A stretch of 64,000 bases of DNA from Candidatus Eisenbergiella merdigallinarum (GCA_019119355.1 DWXE01000010.1:1-64000); one strand, 5' to 3'. Counted from the stretch's first letter, positions 24,924 to 35,565 are shown. Notes: a model not told the origin generated them from the letters alone. Translations and numbers: made by a program.

Positions 24924-25036
24924 GGAATATGTCGCTTGGGCGACCCGCCGCAGGCGGAGAATCCCGCAAGCGGGATTCTTTGTTATACGGCAGGAATGTT
25001 CCATTCCCCGGAATATGCCGCTTGGGCGACCCGCCG
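24924..25036. repeat. Pair of 27-bp direct repeats flanking a hairpin
   Basis: 24924-24950 and 25010-25036 are identical except one base (GGAATATGTCGCTTGG... versus GGAATATGCCGCTTGG...). Each contains or nearly contains a small stem (GTCGC-TTGG-GCGAC in copy 1) within a wider GCGGCGGG/CCCGCCGC pairing. Between them AGAATCCCGC-AA-GCGGGATTCT (24958-24979) with TTTG is a terminator-like hairpin. TTATACGG plus AGGAA also recurs from the neighbouring palindrome. This looks like a mosaic interspersed repeat. Confidence 0.7.
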
Positions 25037-25039
25037 GGC

Positions 25040-26314
25040 TCACTGCAGCGCCGCCAGATCCTCATAAAATCCCGGATAGCTGATCCTGACGCAATCCCCG
25101 TTTTCGATGACGGTGGTCCCTTCCGCTGCGAGGGCCGCCACGGCAAAGCTCATGGCGATCCGGTGATCGTCGAAAGAGGAAATGGAAGCGCCGTGCAGGG
25201 GCCGTCCGCCGCGAATGATCATGCCGTCCGGCGTGGGCGTAACGTCCGCGCCCATGGCCCTGAGGCCGGCGACGGTTGTTTCGATCCGGTCGGATTCCTT
25301 TACTTTGAGCTCGGCGGCATCCCGGATGACGGTGGTCCCTTCCGCGAATGCCGCCATGACCGCGATGACGGGCAGTTCGTCGATGAGGGCCGGGATCAGG
25401 TCGCCCTCGATGACCGTCCCGTGCAGGCTGCCGGAGGAAACGAAAAGGTCAGCGGCCGGTTCCCCGGCGCAGAGCCGTTCGTCGAGAAGCTCCAGCCGGC
25501 CGCCCATGGCGCGGATGACGGAGAGGATTCCGCTTCTGGTGGGGTTGACTCCCACGTTCTTCACCAGCACCTGCGAACCGGGAACCAGAAGGCCGGCCGC
25601 CAGGAAATAGGCGGCGGAGGAAATGTCCCCGGGCACTTCGATTTTCTGGCCGACCAGAGGGGAGCCCGGGCGAAGGAAGGCGGTTTTGTCTTCGGACGTC
25701 AGGTCGGCGCCGAACCCGCGCAGCATGAGCTCCGTGTGATTGCGGCTCAGGACGGGCTCCGTCACCCGGGTGGGGGAGTCGGCGTAAAGGCCGGCCAGGA
25801 GGATGGCGGATTTCACCTGGGCGGAAGCCACCGGAGTGGAGTAGGAAATGCCGTGCAGATCGCCCTTCCCGATGGCCAGAGGGGCGCAGCCGTCGCCCCT
25901 TACGCTTCGGATGTTGGCGCCCATGAGGGAAAGGGGCTCCATGATCCGCTTCATGGGCCGCTTTTGGATGGAAGCGTCCCCGGTCAGCACGCAGGGAAAA
26001 TCCTGCCCCGCCAGGATGCCGGACAAAAGCCGCGTGGTGGTGCCGGAATTGCCGGCGTCCAGGACGTCGGAGGGCGCTGAAAGACCGTGAAGCCCCCGGC
26101 CGCGAACGAGGATTTTTTCCGGCGTATTTTCGATGTCGATGCCCAGCCGGCGAAAGCAGGAAATGGTGGAGAGGCAGTCAGCTCCCTGCAGGAAATTGGT
26201 CACTTCCGTCAGGCCGTCCGCGATGGCGCCGAACATCACGCTGCGATGGGAAATGGACTTGTCGCCGGGGACGGTCAGCTCGCCTTTTAAGGGGCCGCTC
26301 TTTCGTAATTCCAT
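25040..26314 (-). CDS. aroA: 3-phosphoshikimate 1-carboxyvinyltransferase (EPSP synthase)
   Basis: 424 residues, the usual AroA length. It joins phosphoenolpyruvate to shikimate 3-phosphate in chorismate synthesis. Hallmarks: PGDKSISHRSVMFGAIADG at residues 17-35 (substrate Lys and Ser-Arg), LDAGNSGTTTRLLSGILAG near residue 87, and KVKESDRIETT and DDHRIAMSFAVAAL in the C-terminal half. It is the last gene of the - strand group aroF-tyrA-aroA, with GAAAGGAAT before its ATG and a 41-bp gap from tyrA. The stop lies just beyond the 25010-25036 repeat. Confidence 0.97.
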   Translation of the reverse strand: MELRKSGPLKGELTVPGDKSISHRSVMFGAIADGLTEVTNFLQGADCLSTISCFRRLGIDIENTPEKILVRGRGLHGLSAPSDVLDAGNSGTTTRLLSGILAGQDFPCVLTGDASIQKRPMKRIMEPLSLMGANIRSVRGDGCAPLAIGKGDLHGISYSTPVASAQVKSAILLAGLYADSPTRVTEPVLSRNHTELMLRGFGADLTSEDKTAFLRPGSPLVGQKIEVPGDISSAAYFLAAGLLVPGSQVLVKNVGVNPTRSGILSVIRAMGGRLELLDERLCAGEPAADLFVSSGSLHGTVIEGDLIPALIDELPVIAVMAAFAEGTTVIRDAAELKVKESDRIETTVAGLRAMGADVTPTPDGMIIRGGRPLHGASISSFDDHRIAMSFAVAALAAEGTTVIENGDCVRISYPGFYEDLAALQ

Positions 26315-26355
26315 GGATTCAAAATTCCTTTCGTGTCAGATCGATGGTATGGTTT

Positions 26356-27450
26356 TTATCGGTTCAGGTGCGTGGTATAGCCCCTGTCGGTCAGCAGGCG
26401 GACCGCCCTGGAGATGGAGCTCTCCTCGTAAAATTCGATGGCCAGCACCCCTTCCTCGGCTTCCCGGTTGTGAGCGATGCCGATGTTCTTGATGCTGATG
26501 CCATTGAGTGCCAGCAGGGTGGCCACGGCGGCCAGGGAACCGGCTTCGTCGGGGATATCCACGCGGATGGAGTACACTTTTTTGATGGGGCCGCTTCCGG
26601 CGTCGATGAAGGAATCCCGGTAGACCCGGGCGCTTTCAAAAAAGGAAAAGAGGGGATCGGCATCCTTTTCGCGGAGCTTTTCCTCCAGGGCCTGCAGGCT
26701 GCGGATATAATCCTGAAGCAGGGCGGAGAGGTTGTCCGCGTTGGTCAGGCAAATCTGCTGCCACATCACGGGGGAAGAGGAAGCGATCCGGGTGATATCC
26801 TTAAACCCCCCGGCCGCGATGGACTTCATGAGCCCGTCGGGGCCGTCGTGCTCCCTGACCAGATTCACCAGGGAAGCGGCGATGAGGTGGGGGAGATGGC
26901 TGACGGCGGCGGTGATGTAATCGTGCGTCTGGGGATCCACCAGCAGCGGGATAGCTCCCGCGGACAGCACCAGGCTGCGGAACGTCTCCACCTTTCCGGC
27001 CGGGACGAAGGGGGCCGGGGCCATGATGTAGTAGGCGTTTTCCAGCAGGGACGCTTTGGAATTGGCGAATCCGATCCGTTCGCTCCCCGCCATGGGATGC
27101 CCGCCGATGAAGCGGTTCTGCAGCCCCAGAGCTTCGATCTGGCGGCAGATGGGCGCCTTGACGCTGCCCACGTCGGTGAGGATGCAGTCCGGCCCGCAGA
27201 ACTGCAGGGCCTTCTTCAGGTTCTCGTCGTTATGGGAGACGGGGGCGCACAGGAAGATGAAATCGCAGTCCGAAAGGATTTCGGAGGGCTGCCCGGAAAC
27301 CGCGTCCGCGATCCCTTCGGACAGGGCCAGCCGCCGGGTGTTTTCGTCCGGATCGCAGGCCACGATCCGGATATCCGCTCTGTTTTGATGAAAGGCCCGG
27401 GCGATGGAACCTCCGATGAGCCCCAGGCCGATGAAGCCGCATGTAATCAT
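26356..27450 (-). CDS. tyrA: Prephenate dehydrogenase with C-terminal ACT domain
   Basis: 364 residues. The NAD-binding fold starts at once (GFIGLGLIGGSIARAF, residues 5-20), followed by the prephenate dehydrogenase body: LTDVGSVKAPI, FIGGHPMAGSERIGF (catalytic His), and HDYITAAVSHLPHLIAASLV. The last 70 residues (YSIRVDIPDEAGSLAAVATL, GISIKNIGIAHN) form an ACT domain, which in this family usually gives feedback inhibition by tyrosine. It converts prephenate to 4-hydroxyphenylpyruvate. It is the middle gene of the aromatic operon, 22 bp from aroF. Confidence 0.95.
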   Translation of the reverse strand: MITCGFIGLGLIGGSIARAFHQNRADIRIVACDPDENTRRLALSEGIADAVSGQPSEILSDCDFIFLCAPVSHNDENLKKALQFCGPDCILTDVGSVKAPICRQIEALGLQNRFIGGHPMAGSERIGFANSKASLLENAYYIMAPAPFVPAGKVETFRSLVLSAGAIPLLVDPQTHDYITAAVSHLPHLIAASLVNLVREHDGPDGLMKSIAAGGFKDITRIASSSPVMWQQICLTNADNLSALLQDYIRSLQALEEKLREKDADPLFSFFESARVYRDSFIDAGSGPIKKVYSIRVDIPDEAGSLAAVATLLALNGISIKNIGIAHNREAEEGVLAIEFYEESSISRAVRLLTDRGYTTHLNR

Positions 27451-27472
27451 GATTTCCTCCGTTTCAGGACGG

Positions 27473-28483
<1,011 letters not shown>

Positions 28484-28518
28484 AAGGAAATCCTCCCTGT
28501 CCATAAAATTCTCCATCC

Positions 28519-28547
28519 AATATAGCACGTTAATGTGTGAAAATCAA
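28519..28547 (-). promoter_or_regulatory. Promoter of the aroF-tyrA-aroA operon
   Basis: On the - strand TTGATT (28542-28547), 17-bp spacer, TATATT (28519-28524), about 36 bp ahead of the aroF start. No terminator or T-box-like leader fits in the short gap. Confidence 0.7.
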
Positions 28548-28758
28548 CTCCAAAAGGGCGCTGGCCGTCAAATGATTCCTGTCGGGCGTCCGCCCTATAG
28601 GCATATGTGGCAAAAACCTGTCAAAGTTGCTGAAAAAGGCTTGCGCAGACAGGGAAAGTTTAGTAGAATATCCACATGGGGAAATTGGGAATGATTTTGC
28701 TTGCCTTGAAAATCTTTGACAGAATTACCCAGAAATTGCATAATACGGAGGAATGAAC

Positions 28759-30849
28759 ATGAACATTTACACAACTGACAAGATCCGTAACGTGGTTCTG
28801 TTGGGCCATGGCGGTTCGGGAAAGACCAGCCTGGTGGAAGCAATGGCATATCTGTCCGGCATCACATCCAGAATGGGTAAAGTAACCGACGGCAATACGG
28901 TCAGTGATTTCGGTAAGGAAGAACAGAAGAGACAGATTTCGATCAGCGCGTCCGTGGTGCCCATCGAGTGGAACGGCGTGAAGATCAACGTTTTAGATAC
29001 ACCGGGATATTTCGATTTCGTAGGAGAAGTGGAGGAGGCCGTCAGCGCCGCGGGCGCCGCCATCATCGTCATCAACGGCAAGTCCGGCATCGAGGTCGGC
29101 ACGGAGAAGGCGTGGGAGCTGTGCGAGAAGTATCGCCTGCCCCGTTTCATCTACGTGACCAATATGGATATCGACAACGCTTCCTATCGCCAGATCGTGG
29201 AGGATCTGAGGGAAAGATACGGCAAGAAGATCGCGCCCTTCAACCTGCCCATCCGCGAGAACGAGCGCTTTGTGGGCTATGTCAACGTGGTTTCCGAGAC
29301 GGCGAACCGCTGGCAGGGCAAGGAAGTGGTTCCCTGCGAGATCCCCGAGTACAACAGGCCGAACCTGGAGATCTGCCGCGAGACGCTGATGGAAGCGGTG
29401 GCGGAGACCAGCGAAGAGTTCATGGAGCGGTATTTCGGCGGAGAGACCTTCTCCGAGGCGGAGATCCGCGCCGCGCTGCGCGCCAACGTTCTGGACGGCT
29501 CCATCATTCCGGTCTCCATGGGCTCCAACATCCTCTGCCAGGGCGTGTACACCCTGCTGGACGATATCGTGAAGTACGTTCCCAGCCCCGAGGACCGGGA
29601 ATGCGCGGGCATCAACGTAAAGACCAACGAGATCTATCATGCGGATTACGATTTCTCCAAAGCGAAATCCGCGTACATTTATAAGACCATGGTGGACTCC
29701 TTCATCGGGAAGTATTCCCTGATTAAGGTCTGCTCCGGCGTCCTGAAGACGGACGACCTGATGTACAACAAGGACAGCGACGTGGAAGCCAAGATCGGCA
29801 AGCTGTACGTGATGGTCGGCAACAAGCCGCAGGAAGTCAGCGAGCTGCACGCCGGCGACCTGGGCGCGCTGGCGAAGCTGAGCGGGGCGAAGACCGGCGA
29901 CACCCTTTCCACCAAGGCCACGCCCCTGGCGTTCGCCCGCACGGAATATTCCAAGCCCTATACCGGGAAGCGCTATAAGGCGGTGAACAAAGGGGATATC
30001 GACAAGATTTCCCAGTCCCTGCAGAAGATCACGGACGAGGACAGGACGCTGAAGGTGGTGAACGATTCCGAAAACCGCCAGACCCTCATCTACGGGATGG
30101 GCGACCAGCATCTGGATATCGTGGCCAGCCGCCTGGAGAACGAATACAAGGTGAAGATCGAGCTGGCGGAGCCGAAGGTGGCTTACCGCGAGACGATCCG
30201 TAAGAAATCCGATGTGGAATACAAGTATAAAAAGCAGTCCGGCGGCCACGGGCAGTACGGCCACGTCAAGATGCGCTTCGAACCCTCCGGCGATCTGGAG
30301 AAGCCCTACGTGTTCGAGCAGGAAGTCGTGGGCGGCGCGGTGCCCAAGAACTACTTCCCCGCGGTGGAAAAGGGAATCATGGAAGCCGTTCAGAAGGGGC
30401 CGATGGCCGCATATCCGGTTGTGGGCGTGAAGGCCGTCCTCTACGACGGTTCCTATCATCCGGTGGACTCCTCCGAAATGGCGTTTAAGATGGCCGCTTC
30501 CCAGGCGTTTAAGAAGGGCTTCATGGAAGCGGGGCCGGTTCTTCTGGAGCCCATCTCTTCCCTGAAGGTGACGGTGCCGGATCAGTACACCGGCGACGTG
30601 ATGGGCGATCTGAACAAACGGCGCGGCAGAGTGCTGGGGATGAATCCCATCGCCGGAGGTAAGCAGGTGATCGAGGCGGATGTGCCCACTGCGAGCCTGT
30701 ACGGATATTGCACGGATCTGCGCTCCATGACGGGCGGGCGCGGCGTGTATGAGTACGAATTCGCCCGCTATGAACAGGCTCCCGGGGATGTACAGGAAAG
30801 GGAGATCGCGGCGAGAGCGGCGAAGGTAGCGGAAGGTAGCGACGAATAA
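28759..30849 (+). CDS. Elongation factor G-like GTPase (FusA2-type paralogue)
   Basis: 696 residues with the full five-domain length of EF-G. The P-loop is GHGGSGKTSLVE, switch II is DTPGYFDFVGE, and C-terminal domains IV-V are present (GGHGQYGHVKMRFEPSG; RGRVLGMNPI). Two departures from translating EF-G: the DTPGH histidine needed for GTP hydrolysis is Tyr, and the G4 motif NKMD reads TNMD. Both suggest the EF-G-like paralogue group, whose role is unclear, rather than the main EF-G. ATG 28759 is chosen because ACGGAGGA abuts ATG 28753 but sits 6 nt ahead of 28759. Two hairpins follow the gene. Confidence 0.88.
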   Translation: MNIYTTDKIRNVVLLGHGGSGKTSLVEAMAYLSGITSRMGKVTDGNTVSDFGKEEQKRQISISASVVPIEWNGVKINVLDTPGYFDFVGEVEEAVSAAGAAIIVINGKSGIEVGTEKAWELCEKYRLPRFIYVTNMDIDNASYRQIVEDLRERYGKKIAPFNLPIRENERFVGYVNVVSETANRWQGKEVVPCEIPEYNRPNLEICRETLMEAVAETSEEFMERYFGGETFSEAEIRAALRANVLDGSIIPVSMGSNILCQGVYTLLDDIVKYVPSPEDRECAGINVKTNEIYHADYDFSKAKSAYIYKTMVDSFIGKYSLIKVCSGVLKTDDLMYNKDSDVEAKIGKLYVMVGNKPQEVSELHAGDLGALAKLSGAKTGDTLSTKATPLAFARTEYSKPYTGKRYKAVNKGDIDKISQSLQKITDEDRTLKVVNDSENRQTLIYGMGDQHLDIVASRLENEYKVKIELAEPKVAYRETIRKKSDVEYKYKKQSGGHGQYGHVKMRFEPSGDLEKPYVFEQEVVGGAVPKNYFPAVEKGIMEAVQKGPMAAYPVVGVKAVLYDGSYHPVDSSEMAFKMAASQAFKKGFMEAGPVLLEPISSLKVTVPDQYTGDVMGDLNKRRGRVLGMNPIAGGKQVIEADVPTASLYGYCTDLRSMTGGRGVYEYEFARYEQAPGDVQEREIAARAAKVAEGSDE

Positions 30850-30892
30850 GTTCCTTTTTTGGAGAAGGAAAGGGGTTTACAATTCCATAGCG

Positions 30893-30926
30893 GACGGTCC
30901 GGGCGTTGGGGGACGGCCGGACCGTC
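30893..30926 (+). terminator. GC-rich hairpin after the EF-G-like gene
   Basis: GACGGTCCGG and CCGGACCGTC, a perfect 10-bp stem with a 14-nt loop; AAAA follows, so on its own it is not a canonical terminator. Confidence 0.5.
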
Positions 30927-30929
30927 AAA

Positions 30930-30977
30930 AGGCTGTCCCGCGGATCGCTTTCGAGCATCTGCGGGATGGCTTTTTTT
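30930..30977 (+). terminator. Terminator of the EF-G-like gene
   Basis: AGGCTGTCCCGC pairs with GCGGGATGGCT and is followed by a run of T residues to 30977. Confidence 0.75.
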
Positions 30978-31062
30978 CCCGGGGTGTGATATACTTGCGC
31001 ATAAGCCGGGAGATGTCTGGCAACCCTGATAAAGGCAGGAGAAAAGGAGATTTTTACGGAAT

Positions 31063-32700
31063 ATGAAAAAAGGGAAAAGAGCGCTTCTTTACGGGATCGG
31101 GATCGTGGCGGCGCTGGTTGCGGTATTCGTGTATTACTACATCACGCTGCCCGCCATCAACATTCATTCCAGCGGATTCTGGTTCTTTTTGCTGGCGCTG
31201 ATCGCGGCCGCTGCCGTCGTCTGCGCCGCGAGAAAGGCCGGGAAGGAGTACCGGAAGTTCGGGAAGAACGCCAGGATCGACTGGAAGGGCTGGAAGCCGC
31301 TGCGCCTGTTCGCAGGGGTCTTCATCGCGGTGCTGGCCGTCTATCTGATCGGGGACCTGCTGTCTTCGCCCATCATCAATGCGAAGAAGTATCAGCAGCT
31401 GCTGACCGTGGAAGAGCGGAACTTCACCGACGACGTCCGGGAAGTGGATTACAGCACCATCCCTCTGCTGGATAAGGATTCTGCGACCCTGCTGGGGGAC
31501 CGGAAGATGGGAAGCCTGGTGGAGATGGTGTCCCAGTTCGAAGCGGCGGACGACTATACCCAGATCAACTATCAGGGAAAGCCCGTGCGGGTGACTCCTC
31601 TGGTCTACGCCAGCCCCATCAAATGGCTGACCAATCAGAGAAAAGGGATTCCGGCATATATTATGATCGATATGACGACCCAGGACACGGAAGTGGTCAT
31701 GCTGGAGGAAGGGATCCGATATTCCAAATCGGAGTATTTTAACCGGAACCTGTACCGCCATCTGAGATTCCGCTTCCCGACCTATATTTTCGACGATCAG
31801 CTGTTCTTCGAAATCGACGAATCCGGCACGCCCTACTGGGTTTGCCCGGTGAAAAAGTTCAACATCGGGCTTTTCGGAGGGCAGACGGTGGGGCGCGTGG
31901 TTTTGTGCAACGCCATCACCGGGGAGTGCGTGGATTACGCGGTGGAGGACGTGCCCCAGTGGATCGATAAGGTATATTCCGCGGAGCTTCTGATGGATCT
32001 GTACGACTACCACGGCGTGCTGGTGCACGGCTATTTCAACAGCGTCCTGGGGCAGAAGGACTGCATCCGGACCACGGAAGGCTACAACTATATCGCCCTG
32101 GACGACGACGTATGGGTGTATACGGGGCTGACCTCAGTCAACGGCGACCAGTCCAACGTGGGCTTTGCCCTGATGAATCAGCGAACCATGGAAACCCGTT
32201 ATTACAAGGTGGAGGGCGCAACGGAAACCTCCGCCATGGCGTCCGCGGAAGGGCAGGTGCAGAACCTGAAATATCAGGCGTCCTTCCCCCTGCTGCTGAA
32301 CATTTCCGGTGAGCCCACCTATTTCGTGGCCTTAAAGGACGGCGCGGGCCTGGTGAAAAAGTACGCCATGATCAACGTGGAGAAATATCAGTGGGTGGCC
32401 ATCGGGGATACGGTGCAGGAGTGCGAGCGTAACTACAGCCAGCTGCTGGAAACCAACGGGATCGAGAGCACCCGGACGGAGGATCTCAAAAAGGTCACCG
32501 GGGTGATCGAGGTCATCGCCCCGGTGGTGATCGAAGGAAATACCCACTATTATATCTGCCTGGAAGGGCAGGAAGGGATTTTCGACGTGGATCTGAGCAA
32601 CGAAGATCTCATCGGGATCGTCCGCTATCAGGAGGGGGATCGCATCAGCCTGTCCTGCGAAGAGGGCGCGGGCCTTCATTCCGTGGCGGACATTCCGTGA
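31063..32700 (+). CDS. Membrane-anchored protein of unknown function
   Basis: 545 residues. Three hydrophobic segments lie in the first 110: LLYGIGIVAALVAVFVYYYI, FWFFLLALIAAAAVVCAA and LFAGVFIAVLAVYLIGDLL. The remaining 430 residues appear to form one large beta-rich domain outside the membrane (many aromatic and Asp/Thr-rich strands, for example PTYIFDDQLFFEIDESGTPY). I do not recognise catalytic motifs. A ribosome site (AAAAGGAG) is present though somewhat distant from ATG 31063. It has terminators before it and the leuS promoter after it, so it is a single-gene unit. Homologues in related Clostridia seem likely but I cannot name a function. Confidence 0.65.
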   Translation: MKKGKRALLYGIGIVAALVAVFVYYYITLPAINIHSSGFWFFLLALIAAAAVVCAARKAGKEYRKFGKNARIDWKGWKPLRLFAGVFIAVLAVYLIGDLLSSPIINAKKYQQLLTVEERNFTDDVREVDYSTIPLLDKDSATLLGDRKMGSLVEMVSQFEAADDYTQINYQGKPVRVTPLVYASPIKWLTNQRKGIPAYIMIDMTTQDTEVVMLEEGIRYSKSEYFNRNLYRHLRFRFPTYIFDDQLFFEIDESGTPYWVCPVKKFNIGLFGGQTVGRVVLCNAITGECVDYAVEDVPQWIDKVYSAELLMDLYDYHGVLVHGYFNSVLGQKDCIRTTEGYNYIALDDDVWVYTGLTSVNGDQSNVGFALMNQRTMETRYYKVEGATETSAMASAEGQVQNLKYQASFPLLLNISGEPTYFVALKDGAGLVKKYAMINVEKYQWVAIGDTVQECERNYSQLLETNGIESTRTEDLKKVTGVIEVIAPVVIEGNTHYYICLEGQEGIFDVDLSNEDLIGIVRYQEGDRISLSCEEGAGLHSVADIP

Positions 32701-32713
32701 CCGAAAACGGCGC

Positions 32714-32742
32714 TTGACAAACGGGCGGGGCGCTACTACAAT
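32714..32742 (+). promoter_or_regulatory. Promoter of leuS
   Basis: TTGACA (32714-32719), 17-bp spacer, TACAAT (32737-32742). It drives the T-box leader that begins about 7 nt further on. Confidence 0.8.
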
Positions 32743-32748
32743 AATACC

Positions 32749-33019
32749 ATTGTAAGAGCGAAGAAGAGGAGCTAGGGAGGAAACTTCTGGCAGAGAGCCG
32801 CCGGATGGTGCGAGGCGGCAGAAGGGAACTTTCGACTGGCCTCGGAGCTCCCTTTGCGAAAGCGGAAGCGAGTAGTGGAGGGCGGGCGCCCCGTTATCGG
32901 CAGATGAGTGCATGCGGACGCGGTGTATCGCGCGGCGTTTTCATGAAATAGAGTGGTACCGCGAAGGAAGAACAGGCCCTTTCGTCTCTATGATTTTTGG
33001 AGAGAAAGGGCCTGTTTTT
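32749..33019 (+). promoter_or_regulatory. T-box leader (tRNA-Leu-sensing) of leuS
   Basis: The T-box core GAGTGGTACCGCG is at 32951-32963, followed by a terminator (AACAGGCCCTTTC... GAAAGGGCCTG, then T5; 32971-33019). Upstream is a Stem I with base GGAGCT (32768-32773) pairing with AGCTCC (32846-32851), an AGAGAG bulge, and an apical TGGTGCGA loop. The triplet just 5' of the closing strand, CTC at 32841-32843, is the probable specifier codon (Leu), which agrees with the downstream gene. Uncharged tRNA-Leu would favour the antiterminator and raise leuS expression. Assignment of CTC is by position, not by a folding calculation. Confidence 0.9.
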
Positions 33020-33088
33020 CCCAAAGCGCATCGGATGCGCGCAGATTACTTTCGAAAGCGCCAGGAGCGCTTCGCAATGGAGGAAGAG

Positions 33089-35506
33089 ATGGAAAGAGTT
33101 TACAATCCCAAAGAGATTGAAAAGAAGTGGCAGAAGATCTGGGAAGAGGAAAAGGCTTTTGCCGCCACCGACGATTTCACCAGGCCCAAATATTACGCGC
33201 TGGTGGAGTTCCCCTATCCGTCCGGACAGGGGCTGCATGTGGGCCATCCCCGGCCGTATACGGCGCTGGATATCGTGGCCAGAAAGAGGAGGATGGAGGG
33301 GTACAACGTTTTGTACCCCATGGGCTGGGACGCCTTCGGCCTTCCCACGGAGAACTACGCCATCAAGAACCACATCCATCCCAGGATCGTGACGAAGAAC
33401 AACGTGCACCGCTTTAAGGAGCAGCTGCAGTCCCTGGGCTATTCCTTCGACTGGGACAGGGAGATCAATACCACGGATCCCAACTATTACAAATGGACCC
33501 AGTGGATCTTTTTGAAGCTGTTTCAGGCGGGGCTGGCCTACAAGGCGGAGATGCCCATCAACTGGTGTACCTCCTGCAAGGTGGGGCTGGCCAATGAGGA
33601 AGTGGTCAACGGCCATTGCGAGCGGTGCGGCGCGGAGGTGATCCGCCGGGTCAAGAGCCAGTGGATGCTCAAGATCACGGAATACGCGGACAAGCTCATC
33701 GACGGGCTGGATACGGTGGACTATATCGAGCGGGTGAAAGTGTCCCAGAAGAACTGGATCGGCCGTTCCCACGGGGCGGAAGTGGATTTCCCCATCCAGG
33801 GCGAAACGGAGACGCTGCGTATCTACACCACCAGGCCGGACACCCTGTTCGGCGTGACCTACATGGTCATTTCCCCGGAGCATCCCTATATCGCGAAGTT
33901 CGCGGAGCGGATCGGCAATATGGACGAGATCCGCGCTTATCAGGAGACGGCGGCGAAGAAGTCCGACTTCGAGCGCTCGGAGCTTGCGAAGGAAAAGACG
34001 GGCGTGAAGATCGAAGGGCTGACGGCGGTCAATCCCGTGAACGGGAAGGAGATCCCGATCTGGGTTTCCGACTACGTGTTGATGAGCTACGGCACCGGCG
34101 CCATCATGGCGGTGCCCGCCCACGATGAAAGGGACTGGGAGTTCGCGAAGAAGTTCGGGATGCCCATCATTCAGGTGGTGGAGAGTTCTCAGGGGCCCGT
34201 GGACGTCAACGAGGCGGCGTTCACCGACGTGGCTACCGGAAGGCTGGTGAACTCCGGCTTCTTAAACGGAATGGAAGTGCAGGAGGCCAAAAAGGCCATT
34301 ACGGAATATCTGGAGAAGGAAGGCATCGGCGTTCCCAAGACCAATTATAAGCTCAGGGACTGGGTCTTCTCCAGACAGCGCTACTGGGGCGAGCCCATTC
34401 CCATCGTGCGCTGCGAGAAGTGCGGCTATGTGGCGGTGCCGGAAGACCAGCTCCCGCTGGAACTGCCCGAGGTGGAGAGCTATATGCCCACGGACAACGG
34501 GGAATCCCCGCTGGCTGCCATGCGCAGCTGGGTGGAAACCACCTGCCCCTGCTGCGGCGGGCCGGCGGAACGGGAGACGGATACCATGCCCCAGTGGGCG
34601 GGATCCTCCTGGTACTTCCTCCGCTATATCGATCCCCACAACGACAGGGCGCTGGCCAGCCCGGAAGCGATGAAATACTGGCTTCCCGTGGACTGGTACA
34701 ACGGCGGCATGGAGCACACCACCCTGCATCTGCTCTATTCCCGGTTCTGGCATAAGTTCCTCTACGACCAGGGCGTCGTGCCCTGTCCGGAACCGTATAA
34801 AAAGAGGACGTCCCACGGCATGATCCTGGGCGAAAACGGGGAGAAGATGAGCAAGTCCAGGGGCAACGTGGTCAATCCGGACGACATCGTCAACGAGTTC
34901 GGCGCGGACACCCTCCGGACTTACGAGATGTTCATCGGCGCCTTCGATCTGAGCGCTTCCTGGAGCCAGGAAGGCGTGCGGGGCTGCCGAAGATTCCTGG
35001 ACCGCGTCTGGAAGCTGCAGGAGCTGGTGACGGATGAGACCGGCTATTCCGGAGAGCTGGAGACGAAGATGCACCAGACCATCAAAAAGGTTTCCGGGGA
35101 CTATGAGAGCCTGAAATACAATACGGGGATCGCGGCCATGATGGCCCTGATCAACGATATGTATAAGGCGGGGAAGGTGACCCGGGACGAGTTCGCCGCC
35201 CTGCTGATCCTCCTGAACCCCGTGGCGCCCCACATGACGGAAGAGCTGTGGGAGATCATGGGATATGAAGGGCGCCTCTACCAGGCCAGCTGGCCGAAAT
35301 GGGAGGAAGAAAAGACCGTGGAGTCCGTGATCGAGATCGCCGTTCAGGTAAACGGAAAGGTGCGGGCTGCGGTGAAGCTTCCGGCCGATGTCTCGAAAGA
35401 GGACGCCGTGGCCGCCGGGAAGGAAGCGGTGGCCGACAGGCTTACGGGCAACATCGTGAAAGAGATTTACGTGCCGGGCAGGCTGGTCAATCTCGTGTGC
35501 AAATAA
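33089..35506 (+). CDS. leuS: Leucyl-tRNA synthetase
   Basis: 805 residues, the usual bacterial LeuS size. The class I signature is [15 protein letters not shown] near residue 45, KMSKS appears as [16 protein letters not shown] near 587, and the editing (CP1) domain lies between, with [20 protein letters not shown] four-cysteine zinc-like knuckle (CTSCKVG, CERCG) and a second CEKCGY/CPCCGG pair are visible. ATG 33089 has GGAGG 5 nt upstream and gives the family-typical [15 protein letters not shown] start; ATG 33077 is possible, while longer versions would run into the T-box terminator. Regulated by the T-box leader. Confidence 0.98.
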   Translation: MERVYNPKEIEKKWQKIWEEEKAFAATDDFTRPKYYALVEFPYPSGQGLHVGHPRPYTALDIVARKRRMEGYNVLYPMGWDAFGLPTENYAIKNHIHPRIVTKNNVHRFKEQLQSLGYSFDWDREINTTDPNYYKWTQWIFLKLFQAGLAYKAEMPINWCTSCKVGLANEEVVNGHCERCGAEVIRRVKSQWMLKITEYADKLIDGLDTVDYIERVKVSQKNWIGRSHGAEVDFPIQGETETLRIYTTRPDTLFGVTYMVISPEHPYIAKFAERIGNMDEIRAYQETAAKKSDFERSELAKEKTGVKIEGLTAVNPVNGKEIPIWVSDYVLMSYGTGAIMAVPAHDERDWEFAKKFGMPIIQVVESSQGPVDVNEAAFTDVATGRLVNSGFLNGMEVQEAKKAITEYLEKEGIGVPKTNYKLRDWVFSRQRYWGEPIPIVRCEKCGYVAVPEDQLPLELPEVESYMPTDNGESPLAAMRSWVETTCPCCGGPAERETDTMPQWAGSSWYFLRYIDPHNDRALASPEAMKYWLPVDWYNGGMEHTTLHLLYSRFWHKFLYDQGVVPCPEPYKKRTSHGMILGENGEKMSKSRGNVVNPDDIVNEFGADTLRTYEMFIGAFDLSASWSQEGVRGCRRFLDRVWKLQELVTDETGYSGELETKMHQTIKKVSGDYESLKYNTGIAAMMALINDMYKAGKVTRDEFAALLILLNPVAPHMTEELWEIMGYEGRLYQASWPKWEEEKTVESVIEIAVQVNGKVRAAVKLPADVSKEDAVAAGKEAVADRLTGNIVKEIYVPGRLVNLVCK

Positions 35507-35526
35507 ACTTCATCAGGGCAAAAGGT

Positions 35527-35565
35527 GCGGGCGGGCGCTTCGGAAACGGAGCGCCCGCCCGCTTT
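35527..35565 (+). terminator. Terminator of leuS
   Basis: GCGGGCGGGCGCT and AGCGCCCGCCCGC form a perfect 13-bp stem around TCGGAAACGG, followed by TTTG. Confidence 0.7.

Noticed and set aside
24851-25036. CRISPR array or insertion sequence in the palindromic spacer
   Set aside because: Only two 27-bp copies with no regular spacers, no transposase and no cas genes.
24896-26080. 394-residue open frame opposite aroA
   Set aside because: Gly/His/Arg-rich shadow of aroA that also runs through the repeat region; no domain or ribosome site.
32912-33088. Longer leuS reading from 32912
   Set aside because: It would translate the T-box and terminator; the leader RNA explains the sequence and a proper start is at 33089.
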